DNA of 64,000 nt from Diogma glabrata (Eukaryota > Arthropoda > Insecta > Diptera > Cylindrotomidae). Shown piece after piece: positions 35,006 through 45,921 of this stretch. The DNA is taken from NCBI GenBank assembly GCA_963693315.1, contig OY856187.1, positions 113,305,483 through 113,369,482 on the forward strand, read 5' to 3'. A program made the position numbers and the translations under genes. Each line of letters opens with the position of its first letter. Within the stretch, counting starts at the first letter, position 1. Below the pieces are notes generated by a model. The model was given only the letters and a program-made list of their open reading frames with translations. It ran no database searches and was not told the DNA's origin.

Positions 35006-36296
35006 AAATTCTTAATAAAAAATAAATGCAAATACTTTTATCCCTTTTAACTTAAATACAGACCGAAAAGGTTAAAATAAATTAAATATATAATTTTAAA
35101 AATCTCTAATTTAATTATAATATTATAAATCAGCATACACGTTTCATTAATATATCAAATAGTTTGACATATATGACCACCTCATTACGAATTGATTTTA
35201 TATTTTACTTACCGTTTTTTATTTTGGGAATAGTTTTAGGAATATTAATTAAGCATACACTAACCTTCATAACGATTACGAAAATAGTGTAAAAGGTTTA
35301 GTTCAAGAATCGCACTCCAGAAAAGGTAAATTGTGCTCGAACGGATAAAATGTTTTGAATAAATATTTTTTGTTTGAAAACTACTAAGTAAGACTTTACA
35401 CTGTAATAATCAAGTTATTACATTAACTTTATAAAGTTTTACTTTGTACGTTTCAAACACAAAACAAAATTATTTAAACCGGTCAAGAACAATTTAACTT
35501 TGAAATTACATTGTCTCTAAATTTGATAATATGTCGAGTCACCCTGTGTATGGCTATATGAAAGGGCTGAAATCTCAAGGCTCTGAGATATCAAGTTTTT
35601 AGTTTTGGCCAGCGATGTATATCAAACATAAAACTCTTTGTTAAAGAATATGTATTTTTTATCTATGTTTAGAAATTTATTACAAAACTAACACGAAACC
35701 TCTATGCGTTGCCAGAAGATTATAACAGATCATAAATTAACATAATTTAGTGGAAAGACGATACAATCAGCAAACTACTAAAAAACCTCTCCATATAGCG
35801 TTTCGAGAAAATATTATATAAAATCACAAATTCGTTTTTCTTTCAAAATTTCAAAAATATTGTAAAAATTATATAAAATCAAAAATTCAAATTTTTTCAA
35901 ACAAAATTCTAAAATTATTACAAAATCAAAGATTACAACTGTTTTCAAAAATTCTAAAAATATTGCAATAATTATTATAAGATCAAAAATTGTTACTATT
36001 TCAAAATTCCACTAATATTCCAAAAATTAGAATAAAATCAAATATTTAAACTTTTTCTAAATTTCAATAATATTCCAAAAATTCAAACTTTTTTTCAAAA
36101 TTCTAAAAATATTGCAAAAATTTACAAAATCAAAAATAAAAACTTTTTTCAAAATTCCAAAAATATTTCAAAAACTATGTATAACAAATTCAAAAATTTC
36201 AATGTCCAATTTCATGTTCAATTACATTTACGTCATTCCAACAACTAAATTTTTTTTTTCCAAAAAATTGGTTAAAAAGATAAATGAAATCATTTT

Positions 36297-37004
36297 GGAT
36301 TTTTGAGATCAATTAAACTCAAGTAAGTAAAGAAGTAATTAGAATATTTTCAATTCAAAGGTATGGTTTGAAGTTTCTCAGAAAAAAACTACAATTCACA
36401 TTTTACGTGTTTCGGATGGGATTCGAACCTACCCTCGTCAGTGCCCGGCTCGAATCCTTGGGCAGACACGCTATCGATTACGCCGTTGAGGCGATGACAA
36501 TTTCAAAGTTGAAACTTCTTCATCACTTAATTATTTTTTACTTAAGTTGAATTTTTCCACTGTCATTAGACTCCATATTATGGAAATGCTTTTACATTAT
36601 ATGGGATTTTTTGCATTAAATTTCTAGACAATACTTTGTGTGAATTCATAGAATGGGGAACATTTCTATTTTAATTAACATCCTAAGAATTGTAGTTTTT
36701 TTCTGAGAAACTTCAAACCACACCTTTGAATTGAAAATATTCCAATTACTTCTTTACTTACTTGAGTTTAATTGATCTCAAAAATCCAAAACAAATTTAA
36801 AATTCCCTTAATGTAGTCTAATGTTAATATATATAGGACTACAAATTGACCAAGTGTCAGCCATTGATTTCACATTGATTGGAAACAATCAATAATGACT
36901 ATACAATTGTGACTTAGGATGTTAATTAGAATAGAAATGTTCCCCATTCTATGAATTCACACAAAGTATTGTCTAGAAATTTAATGCAAAAAATCCCATA
37001 AATA
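36297..37004. mobile_element. Composite insertion with interlocked inverted repeats and a tRNA-like promoter
   Basis: The 708-bp insert is flanked by AAATCATTTT at 36287-36296 and 37005-37014, and repeat R copy 2 shows the empty site near 47112. Arm A (about 36295-36396) is inverted at 36686-36789. Arm B (36600-36687) is inverted at 36912-36999 with one mismatch. The order A, B, A', B' is interlocked. B and A' are adjacent and together equal the reverse complement of A joined to B', so an inverted copy of the element sits inside it. A tRNA-like segment lies at 36398-36500. The ends begin GGATTTTT and end AAAAATCCC. Confidence 0.75.
36398..36500 (-). mobile_element. tRNA-derived (SINE-like) head
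   Basis: On the minus strand the sequence GGTTCGAATCCCATCC matches a Pol III B box and T-arm. About 60 bases upstream is an A-box-like region (CAACGGCGTAATCGATAGCG). Spacing and order fit a tRNA-related SINE head rather than a functional tRNA, because the acceptor stem does not pair. The plus-strand frame at 36368-36550 is a shadow of it. Confidence 0.5.
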
Positions 37005-37689
37005 AAATCATTTTTTTGACACACTTGACATTATTTTTTGAAAAACTTATAATGCCATAACTCTCAATAATAATAATAAAATTTTATGTCATACAAATAA
37101 TAATTTTAATTTTTTTCCAGAAAACTTTTTCTTTTGACACACTTGCAAACATTTTTTTGACAAACTTCTAATGCAATAATCTAGTTTTTGATCTCACATA
37201 CCAATCCCGTCCATTAAGATTTCTCCACATTCTTTGTTCCTACTCATTATCACTTAAAATGAACGTTTTTTAAGCAAAAAATATGGATATTTCCTTGTTT
37301 TGATACACTTGGCGATTTTTTGACACACTTCGGGTACAGTTATCGAACACATTGTCCTTTCGGCTCTTACCATTGAGTGTACCTATTTTTTTAGAATTCA
37401 AAAATTTTTAAAAACTCATCAGCCGTTTTCTAGATTTCTTCGGTTGTGACGGCCAGCCGGCAGACAGACATACATTTTTTTTTAACTTTTGTAGAATCAG
37501 TAGGTCCTAAAACGTCGAGAAATGCCAAAAAAAGTGGTGTGAAAAATAAAGTACGTGACAATTTTTTTTTTAAATGAATTACCGAAGTTTAAAAAAAATC
37601 GGAAAAGGTAGGAGTAATAGTAGATTCTTGTATGAGCTTAGAATAAAGGCAATTCTTCACGAGGATGAAATTTTCCACAAAATTCAGGC

Positions 37690-37950
37690 TGCTAAATAAA
37701 TGTAAGCTTTTTATTTTAATTTGTATAATTTTTTTTGATTTTGTTTTTTTATCCAAATTGTTTAATGTGTTAGCAATAAATAAGTTTCTTTACAATGTTT
37801 AGGTGATTAATTTCAAATAAGAGATTTCTAAGTGAAATTGTGTTTGTGTATAGATTCAGTGTTTCAGGTTTCAGTTTTCATAATAATTTTTGAGTTATAC
37901 GGCACAATAAAATTATAATTATATGAATATTTCAATAAAAGTTCAAATTT
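37690..37950. repeat. Dispersed repeat, copy 2
   Basis: Matches 32690-32960 in the same orientation. It is non-coding and lies just after repeat R copy 1. Confidence 0.55.
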
Positions 37951-40900
37951 CGTTACATGGGCCGAAACTAAAGGAACTCTTTAGATAAATTATAGTTTTA
38001 TCGTTTCGTTCGAAAATTCTTTTTGATTTTGGTTTGGTACCGTAATCACGGTGCTTTTTTGTAAAGAATTTTTGATGAGTCATGTTTTTGGCGCGCATTT
38101 TAAGCGCAATTTTCGGTAAAACCAGTTTGGTTGTTGTTTATGATTGTAGATCTAATTTTTTTTTTTTGATATATTTTTGGAAAAGCCAGTTTTAGGTTTT
38201 TTGTGTTTATATTTTGAGTAAAACCAGTTTTGGTTTTTGATTTTTGGAATTTCTTCTATTAAAATATACACTGTTAATTGTACAAATTTTTAAATTTTGT
38301 GAGGTATATTTTTGAATATAATATACTGTGATGTAGTATTATATAAAATTTCTGTACTGGTACGCCTAAAAAGCCATCCATGGGGCTTCTTCCCTTAACG
38401 TTGATGACGTTCTTAGGTCGCCTATGGCCATAGGGGTTATGCAATCGACAGAAATTGGTTTTTTCTCTTCATTCAGCAAGGAAGTTCTTAGGAACGAGGA
38501 GTGCTGCTGCTGAGAACAATGTCTATGGAGTTTAAGACGACTTGAAGTCTAGCGCTTGGGAGCGTTCTCCAAGAAATCGTCATTAGTTCTAGTAATTTAT
38601 TTTTAGTTTAGTTTTAGGGTAAGGAATCACAACTGGGTCAGTAGAAATGGGCTTAAGGTCTAATCGTGACAGTTGTGATTGCCTTTGTTAGTTTAAGTTA
38701 GAGAGAAACCGTTCTTTAGAATCTGGTCGTTTGGGGCTTATCTAGTCGGTTCTCACATGCATTCTTGGGGAGTGCTCGCGAGCGTGAGAATTCAAGTATA
38801 GAATTAGATGACATTTGACATTTGTATCATGTTTTGGTTATTTTTTTGTTAACAAACAGACCTTGGCTTGGAAATCTCTTATAATTTGTTTGAAAAATAA
38901 GTAAATATATAAATACATTAAATAAATAAGTAATTTTATTTCAAATTAAATAAATAAATTTTATAAATATAATAAGTAAATAAACAAATACTTTAAATAA
39001 ATAAATAAATAAATATTTTCAAATAAAATAAATAAAAAACAAAAATTTTGAAAATTAAATAAATAAAATTTTATTAAATAAAATAAATTTTTTTAGAATA
39101 GGTAAATAATTTTAGGAGAAATTAATTAAGTAAAATTTTTGATAATTAAAAAATTGACATCAAGATATAAATCTATAATCAATTAAATATTCTTGATTTT
39201 TTTTAAGTAAATAAATATTTTTTTTGCAAGATAGGACTTAACACCTAATAAATAAAGCATTAATCAAATATTTTTATTTTTAATTTTAAATAAATAAATA
39301 TTTTTTTTTAGAGGTGTTAAGTTGCATAAAATAGCTATAAGGTTTTACTGGATCTCAGTATATCTGAAATAAAATAAATAAAAATTATTATTAGATAATA
39401 AATGTAAAATAAATTAAATAATTTAAATAATCTTAATATATGTATAGCCATATTTTTTTTCGTACATCAAATTTTCTGTTTCTGTTTCTTTTCTGACGTG
39501 AATTCTTATACCGTCATTCGATAATAAATATTTTATATATTAGAAGCAATTGGTGTAGCAAGTCGCGATTGGCGATTTTCATAGTCCTTTCTTCTAGGAT
39601 AAACAACGGATAATATTGTAGCCTCCATCATTATCCTAGTTTTTCCTAGTTTTGTTACGGCGGACTGTTGCAATTTTGCTCAAAAAATAATTAGTATTAG
39701 TAAATAATAATTAGTAAATAAATAGTATTATTTCTAAAATCGAGTAGTAATAATTTAAAATCGAATTGCTTATTTAGTTAAATGAAATTAAACAAAAATT
39801 ATTGTGCAAATTTAAAAAAAAAAATAATAAGTGGTCATTCTGTAAATCTATTTTTATTAATCTGTGTATATTGCTTATGATTATAAAAATGTTTAGTCAA
39901 AGTTATTCAATGTTTAGAAAAATTCTGATATTTGTACTAACAGTCAAAGTTTATGAAAATAAAAATAAAAATTGTTTGATGAAGTTTTGTTTGTTATATC
40001 AAGTGGAAAAAGTGTTAAACCAGAAGTATATACTTACGAATAATCGTAAAATTTCAATTGATGACGATAACGAGAAATTAGATGATGAAACTGGCTTATT
40101 TGGATGTATATATATCATTTAAATGGAAAATATCATACAACAGATATATTATTACGTCCTTTGTAGAGTTTCTGATTTCTCGACCTTTTATGAATCTCGA
40201 GATTCGAGAATCCCGAGTTTATCAGCGATTGTGTTTCTCGAGAAATTGGGAATAATTATTTGAATTCCTCGAGATTCTCGAGAATTATTAAAAATTAATT
40301 TTAACAAGAAAAGTAACTCTCCGTTTACTGTCAAAATTTCAAGATACAGAAAAATTTCTCTCGTTTTCAGTGTATGTAGGTTTTATCAAAATTAGAGTGT
40401 TTCTTAGAAGTTCTAAATTGAAAGTGATCTTACCAGTAGCATCAAATATATTCATTTCCTTAGATAGTGAGTGCAATGAAAAAAACATGTCCTATTTCCA
40501 ATCGAAATGCAATTGTCTCAACCTCACCGTGCGGTCACATATGGCGAATCAAACTACGAAATTGCTTCAACAACTCCACAATTATAAATCGATGAAGTTG
40601 AGACAATCACACGAAGTATTTATGTGAAAATAAAATATAGTTCAATTAATCTCAAATACTTAAACTTTAAAATGATAAATTCATGATATAAGGCCAAAGA
40701 ATTTTTTTGAGGGAAATAGTTATTATCTTTATTCAACTGCTGTTATATTGGATATAACACTTTAAATTTGAAATAAACCTCATTCTGTTGTTAGGAAAAT
40801 GTTATCGTGTAGTTGTCCCAATCACAGTGAAATTGATTGCAAATAATTTTTCTTTGCATGAATAATAAACTGCCAACTTCGAGATGAGGTTGTCATGAAC

Positions 40901-40983
40901 TTCAATTTTTTTTTTCAGTGTGGTAGTTGTCATTTATTGTTGACTGCATTCTCAAACTCTCATGAATACTTCTAAATTTAATT
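37951..40983. other. Unrecognised interval
   Basis: A GC-richer island at about 38350-38800 (containing CCATCCATGGGGCTTCTTCC and GTGCTCGCGAGCGTGAGAA) differs from its surroundings and may be a fragment of an unidentified element. From 38890 to about 39460 the sequence is dominated by AAATAAAT-type low complexity. At 40190-40290 several CTCGAGA/TCTCGAG palindromes cluster. The frames at 39802-40122 and 40370-40627 resemble no known protein and are rated as chance. Confidence 0.4.
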
Positions 40984-41640
40984 CAACGCAACCCTTCTCC
41001 TCTAATTCTGAGTCCGATGGCTATAAGCTCTTTACTTTCGTTGATATCATTCGTCGATATATGTAATACTTTCATTGTAATTAGAAGAATCAATTTCTGG
41101 TTCTTTAAATAATCTTCGAGAGAATTTTTTTTTGCAGTTTTAATAATTTCGCTTTTAGAGCAAATCGAAAAAAATCGTTTTCCTCGGGTTGACTTTGGAT
41201 TGTGAAGAAATTTCAATAACGCATTTATTGAGTTATCTCTTCCTTTAAAAATTTGAGATTGTATTTCAAATAAAAAATTTAAGCTTATTTCTGAATTGTT
41301 TTTCCGGAGAGATTTGAATATAAATTTTAGGATTCCCTCTGCAGATAATAATAAGCCAGCCTGACGGTTGAACGTTTTTATTGATTTTGTGACTGGTTGA
41401 ATGGCACTCAAAATATTTAAAGCAACTACATCATCTAATTTAGTATTCCAAAACTAATTTAAATTTAGAAGATTTAAAGTTTCTTAAACTGCTGGCTTGA
41501 CTGGCAAAAACCGTTCAACCATGGTTTCAACAGAATTTCGTTTAGTTTTGCAATCCAGGAGTAATGGGAACTCGTTTTTCTCTTCATTTAATTTTTTATA
41601 TAATTTTGCAAAATGGCATTGCGGACTGGCGAGTTTTTAA
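40984..41640 (-). pseudogene. hAT transposase remnant, C-terminal part
   Basis: The open stretch 40984-41411, extended upstream through frame breaks, shows EFPLLLDCKTKRNSVETM and VERFLPVKPAV, then DDVVALNILSAIQPVTKSIK and LLLSAEGILKFIFKSL. This matches the region of hAT transposases where a conserved LLLDCKTRWNS-type motif precedes the L.P......L..A.G block. The dimerisation domain is not visible and stops and shifts are present, so it is inactive. Confidence 0.6.
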
Positions 41641-41756
41641 ATAATTTTACAATTGCCCAAATTTTGAAATCGTTTCTCGTTTCTCAATACTAAATTGTCA
41701 GCTAAAAATTCATTTTGCTGTAGAACTGATTCGGAATCACTATTGGAAGCTTCACT

Positions 41757-42945
41757 TTGCTCTCAACTGACCTAGCGATAATGAATGACTATTTTCGAAC
41801 GTGGAGTTTATTTCCCAATCTAAGTAAAACCGAGAGCTCCTGTTTCCACTTAAACAACAAACTGGCAAAACACGAACTATCAGTGTTATTTAACGGCACT
41901 GTCATTAAATACAATCAACAGCCAAAGTACCTGGGCATTACTCTCGATAGAACTCTTTCTTTTAAACTCCACCTAGAAAATACGTCACAAAAACTTAAAA
42001 CGAGAAACAATATATTGCACAAACTGGCAGGCTCTACATGGGGTGCTACTCCAGCTACCCTCCGAACAACTGCTCTAAGTCTGGTTTACTCAGTGGCTGA
42101 GTATGGCGCACCAGTCTGGTTGAATAGCACACATACTCAAAAAGTTGACTGCCAGCTGCATGCTACGATGCGTACTATAAGTGGTACTATCAGATCCACC
42201 CCTTTACCTTGGCTCCCTGTGTTAAGCAATATCGCTCCACCTGCACTCAGACGCTCGCATGCTCTCATGCGTGAACATAAAAAGGTAACCAACAACACCA
42301 CGTTACCCTTGCACGAATATTACGGTGACCACACTCGTTGTCGATTGAAGTCAAGAAAGCCTCCACATAAAACTGCCAGCAACCTGCTGGCAACTGATTT
42401 TAATATCTTGGATGCCTGGGACACCTCCTGGCAACATTACAACACAACTGGCCTTTCTATTACTAACCCGACTTCTACCCAACCTGGTTTCGATTTGCCA
42501 CGTCATACCTGGACTACATTAAACCGAATAAGAACGAATCATGGACGTTGTGCTGATTCTTTCTACAAGTGGGGCATTTCAGAGTCCCCTGAGTGTGACT
42601 GCGGCGCTCCACAACAAACTATAAAACACATTGCAACTGTGTGTCCAATTCGACGTTACAATGGCAACATCTCAGACATCCATTTGGCAACTCCCGATGT
42701 AGTAGCATGGGTAGACTCGCTCGATGTAAACATCTAATGTTCAAATGTACTGCCCAATGTTCAAATATTTTACTTTTTAATTTACTTAAAAGACACGCAA
42801 TCAAATCGATTGTAAGTTCATTTAATGTGTATCCATGTATTGTTTTAGGTAGATTTCACAGAAGAGTCTACCTATTTTTAAGTTTAATTTTTTTAATGTG
42901 TCACAAAAAAAACCATACGCTAAATAAAATAAACTTTGACTGATT
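41757..42945 (+). pseudogene. 5'-truncated LINE: reverse transcriptase C-terminal end and 3' UTR
   Basis: The 326-residue open frame 41757-42737 contains FRTWSLFPNLSKTESSCFHL, PKYLGITLDRTLSFKLHL, LAGSTWGATPATLRTTAL, SVAEYGAPVW and a Cys/His-rich tail, SPECDCGAPQQTIKHIATVC, followed by HLATPDVVAWVDSLDV. These are features after the catalytic motif in a LINE reverse transcriptase. The catalytic motif, endonuclease and ORF1 are missing, so the copy is dead although this part of the frame is clean. The clade is uncertain. A 200-base 3' UTR ends in AAATAAAATAAA. G+C is clearly above the local level. Confidence 0.82.
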
Positions 42946-43048
42946 TTTTAACTGGTTTCATTTTTTTTATAAAATATTGACATTATCGCTTGGTGTTTCC
43001 CATGACTGTAACATAACTGTTGGTAAGCTGGAGATATTTTGCCGTACT

Positions 43049-43285
43049 TCAACATAACACTGGCTCATCGATTGTAGTGAAAACAATCTGGCACATAATT
43101 TTGTATCCTTTTTTAGCTGGATATGAACCTTCAATTCGCATCAATCCTATGTTTTCCGATTTCCCATTAATATAATACAAATGTACGTTCAAATCTCTAC
43201 GCTTGCAGAAGTTTGTCCATTCATCAATTGCTATGGTAAACATTAGATTGAAAGCCTTCATTTTGGTGATATCAAAATCACTCAA
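43049..43285 (-). pseudogene. hAT transposase remnant, N-terminal catalytic region
   Basis: The 78-residue frame contains FTIAIDEWTNFCKRRDLNVH then YYINGKSENIGLMRIEG, resembling the first catalytic Asp region of hAT transposases (pattern DEWTS...RR..NV..H). It is cut off at both ends and belongs with 40984-41640 on the other side of the inserted LINE. Confidence 0.55.
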
Positions 43286-43412
43286 AATTTAGTTTTAATT
43301 TTAAATTAATATTAGTTTTATAATTTTTTGTTGAAATACTTTTCGATTGATAAGATTTTATATTCAAATTTGAAATACGTTAGCCGTATTCTATCTGTCA
43401 ATATTATTCTGA

Positions 43413-43550
43413 GCGTTTATACCACAGATAGAATAATACTATTTTGTGGTATAAACGCCCACTGAATCGGGCGTTTATATAATAGCAAAAGGGAAATCGA
43501 TGGGAATCGATAGTTTAATAGCAAAAAACTATTATTCTATTAAACTATCG
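43413..43550. repeat. Two adjacent perfect stem-loops
   Basis: The first is GCGTTTATACCAC (43413-43425) with its exact inverse at 43446-43458. The second is CGATAGTTTAATAG (43508-43521) with its exact inverse at 43537-43550. Part of the first arm is repeated again at 43469-43477 and at 43551-43560. Loops are 20 and 15 bases. The array is non-coding and probably a foldback element. Confidence 0.7.
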
Positions 43551-43589
43551 GTGGTATAAAGTTGGTATTAGTTCTTATATTGTTAATCT

Positions 43590-43945
43590 GGCCCAGAATG
43601 TTTTTCAAAAACTAGTATTTTTAGGTCGATTTTGTAATATGTATATAAATCATTTATACGTCAATGAAATATTGTTCTCACATATGCGGTGGAGCATATT
43701 TTGGTAGTTTAAAGTGCCTTGATTCTGTACAGTGTAGAGATATTAACAAATCAAATCTTACTAAAGAACTTCATTCCAATTGCATGCACAGAAGAAATGT
43801 TGCTGATTTGACTATTTTTTATATTATTATTATGGATCAACGGGTTAATTTAAAGCATTATGGATGATTAAAAGATAAAGAGATTAAATCGATTTCACTT
43901 AAATCTGAAAATCTTTCGCGTCAGACAAGAGTAACTGTATTTATA
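43590..43945 (+). pseudogene. Second fragment of the dead LINE family (C-terminal domain)
   Basis: KYCSHICGGAYFGSLKCLDS and HRRNVADLTIFYIIIMDQRV closely resemble the C-terminal region of the LINE at 22865-24310 (MEYCSQIWGG, CLDSVQRKA, HRRNVADL). The open part is 43664-43867. Frames are broken on both sides and no reverse transcriptase core is present. Confidence 0.72.
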
Positions 43946-44098
43946 TTTAGAGATTTTAAATAAAAATTAAATTGAATTTTTATGTATTATAGGCACATGT
44001 AAAATGAAATTGGTTTTAACGTATTTGAATTGTAATAGCAAAACATTGCATAAAAAGGGAAAAAAATACCATGTATTGTATGGTATTTAAAATTAATA

Positions 44099-45419
44099 CA
44101 CCGAAAGAAAAAATCTTGCTTGATTCAAACATAGGTGCGTTCGATTTGACTGAAACAACTGAAAAAACAACAACAATTGCATTCAATTTTTCAGTTGATT
44201 CAGTTGCTTCAGTCAAATCGAACACGGCTTATGTTGCATTGTTAATTGAAAATTAAGTGAAAATTGGGGAACTAAATACGTTAGGGATTGTATCAACCAA
44301 CGCTCCGTATTTAAATTAACAATTTAACCGTTGTTGATATATTTTTTTATAAGTATCACAAACATATTTGATTTAACCATGTTTGTAGTTGAGTCAATTA
44401 TGATTTAATTTTCAATTGACTACAAACGTGGTAAATTCAAAATTAGACTAAAAATAGTGATATTGAATACGTTTGTGATAGAATCAAGCAATACGTCGTA
44501 TTAAATCTTTTGGTTTGGTACATCTTTGTTTTGTTTTTGCTGCTATCGATGTTTGTATGGGTTCGTTTTTTTCGTAAATATAATATTTGAAATTTTTTAT
44601 ATTAGAAGTATGTATTTCGCATCAATCCCGACAAACATTTTTATGCATAAAGCTAGCGTTCGTATATTTACGTTCTAAATAGGAAATGTATGAGTGTGAT
44701 TTTGTTTGTAAAGGATGCGTCCATTTTTTCGCCATTTTTTTAATGATACGATTTAAAAGACCAAAATTCATAAATCAAAAAATTTAAATATTTGAATTAT
44801 GTGTAGAAAATTATACTAATTTTCCATAATTTTCTCATTATTATGAAAAATTAAATTAAAATATCGATAAATGGACATGAAACAAGACAAATAAAAAATA
44901 TTAAAAATATATAATAATTTTTTTAAATCACCAAAATTAATTATAGAAAGGGCCTGTTTCATTAACGATATTTTTGTTATAACATTAACTGAAAAATTTC
45001 TTTCGCACATAATTTTATATGCAAATAATATGAAAATTATTTAAATCAATTAAACACATCTAAATTATTTCCTAAAGTAAAATGTTAAATAAAACCAGCC
45101 ATGTTAAAATATATAAAAACTTTTTATTTTTCTATTCTTTTGTTTTTACTTTTCTTTATTTTGTTTATTATTAGTTTCTTTTATCCTAGTTTTTTATTTT
45201 AACAAACACAATAATTTTCAAACAAAAACATGAACAAACTGAACTGAAAAATATGAACAAGAAAAATTGATCACGCCGTGGTTGATTTAAATAATGATAA
45301 TTGTTACGTTTTTTAAAATAAATTGACAATGCTACATTGGTTAAAATAATTACGTTCGTATTAGACGCAAAATCAAACAAGCTTTGTAGTTGATTTTACC
45401 AACGTTTTTTTTTCGGTGA
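44099..45419. mobile_element. Tc1/mariner-like TIR element without transposase
   Basis: The left end CACCGAAAGAAAAAATC and the inverse of the right end TCACCGAAAAAAAAACG agree over about 14 positions, and TA lies outside both ends (44097-44098 and 45420-45421). The interior is AT-rich, contains the foldback at 44139-44223 and a second inverted repeat at about 44379-44435, and codes for nothing. Confidence 0.4.
44139..44223. repeat. Foldback with 25-bp arms
   Basis: GTTCGATTTGACTGAAACAACTGAA at 44139-44163 matches the inverse of 44199-44223 with one mismatch. The GTTCGATTT end resembles the TIR of the TTA-flanked element at 18301. The flanking frames at 44016-44256 on both strands are palindrome artefacts. 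Confidence 0.7.
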
Positions 45420-45921
45420 TATAATTAACATAATATAATTAAAAATAATAAATTTTTCTAAAAAGATAAAATGATAAATCTAATATCAAACAATTTCCAG
45501 CATTACCGAAAATCCCAGGCATCAGCCTGATTCCCGGGATTTCTTATGACTCTTTTTTACTGTGAGACAACTGAATCGTCGGAGAGAAGCCCTAATTAGT
45601 ATCGATCATGTTTACAATAAAAAATAGAGGAAATAAAACTTCAATAGAGCAAAAGTTGTTAAGTTTTCTACAGGTATGAATCTCCATTCCTAGTTAAAAT
45701 CAGTTGACTCTCATTAATAGAAAACCATTAGATACCACTGTGGCAGAAATTTGTCTTGACGTCAATTCGCCCTTCCGTAGCAAAATTATCGGTAACTTGG
45801 ACAAAACTAGTGTAAATTTTTAATTTTAAATATCCTCTGCATACAACTTTTTTAAAATTATTTACAAAATAACGTACATCATGCGTAACTATGTGTACAC
45901 CATGATAACAATAAATAAAAT

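Larger units (their letters stand above)
35530..37575. repeat. Interspersed repeat R, copy 1
   Basis: This aligns with 45922-47545: AAAGGGCTGAAATCT-like start, CAGCGATGTATATCAAAC, an internal tandem array, TTGACACACTT motifs, a CCGGCAGACAGACA-type stretch and an end around AAAACGTCGAGAAATGCC. Copy 1 is interrupted by the composite element at 36297-37004. Its inner array (about 35822-36200) has roughly seven units of about 52 bp of the AAAATTCNAAAAATATTNCA type, whereas copy 2 has about five. No coding sequence is seen. Confidence 0.75.
40984..43290 (-). mobile_element. Decayed hAT element split by a LINE
   Basis: Two minus-strand pieces of hAT-type transposase in the correct order, 43049-43285 (N-terminal part) and 40984-41640 (middle to C-terminal part), flank a truncated LINE at 41757-42945. 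The simplest reading is one hAT copy that received the LINE. Terminal repeats were not identified. Confidence 0.6.

Noticed and set aside
36398..36500. Functional tRNA gene on the minus strand
   Set aside because: B-box and T-arm are good, but the acceptor stem does not pair and the segment lies within a repeat element, so a SINE head is more likely.
36368..36550. Plus-strand frame containing RMGFEPT
   Set aside because: This is the translated shadow of a tRNA-like T-arm in a SINE head on the other strand.
39802..40122. 106-residue open frame in AT-rich DNA
   Set aside because: Composition is Lys/Ile/Leu/Asn-rich as expected by chance from local AT content; no motif or homologous copy was seen.
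40190..40290. Cluster of CTCGAGA palindromes as a heat-shock-element array
   Set aside because: The spacing between TTC and GAA is four bases rather than the two needed for heat-shock elements, and no gene start is nearby.
44016..44256. Open frames on both strands over the same interval
   Set aside because: Both are generated by the 44139-44223 inverted repeat.
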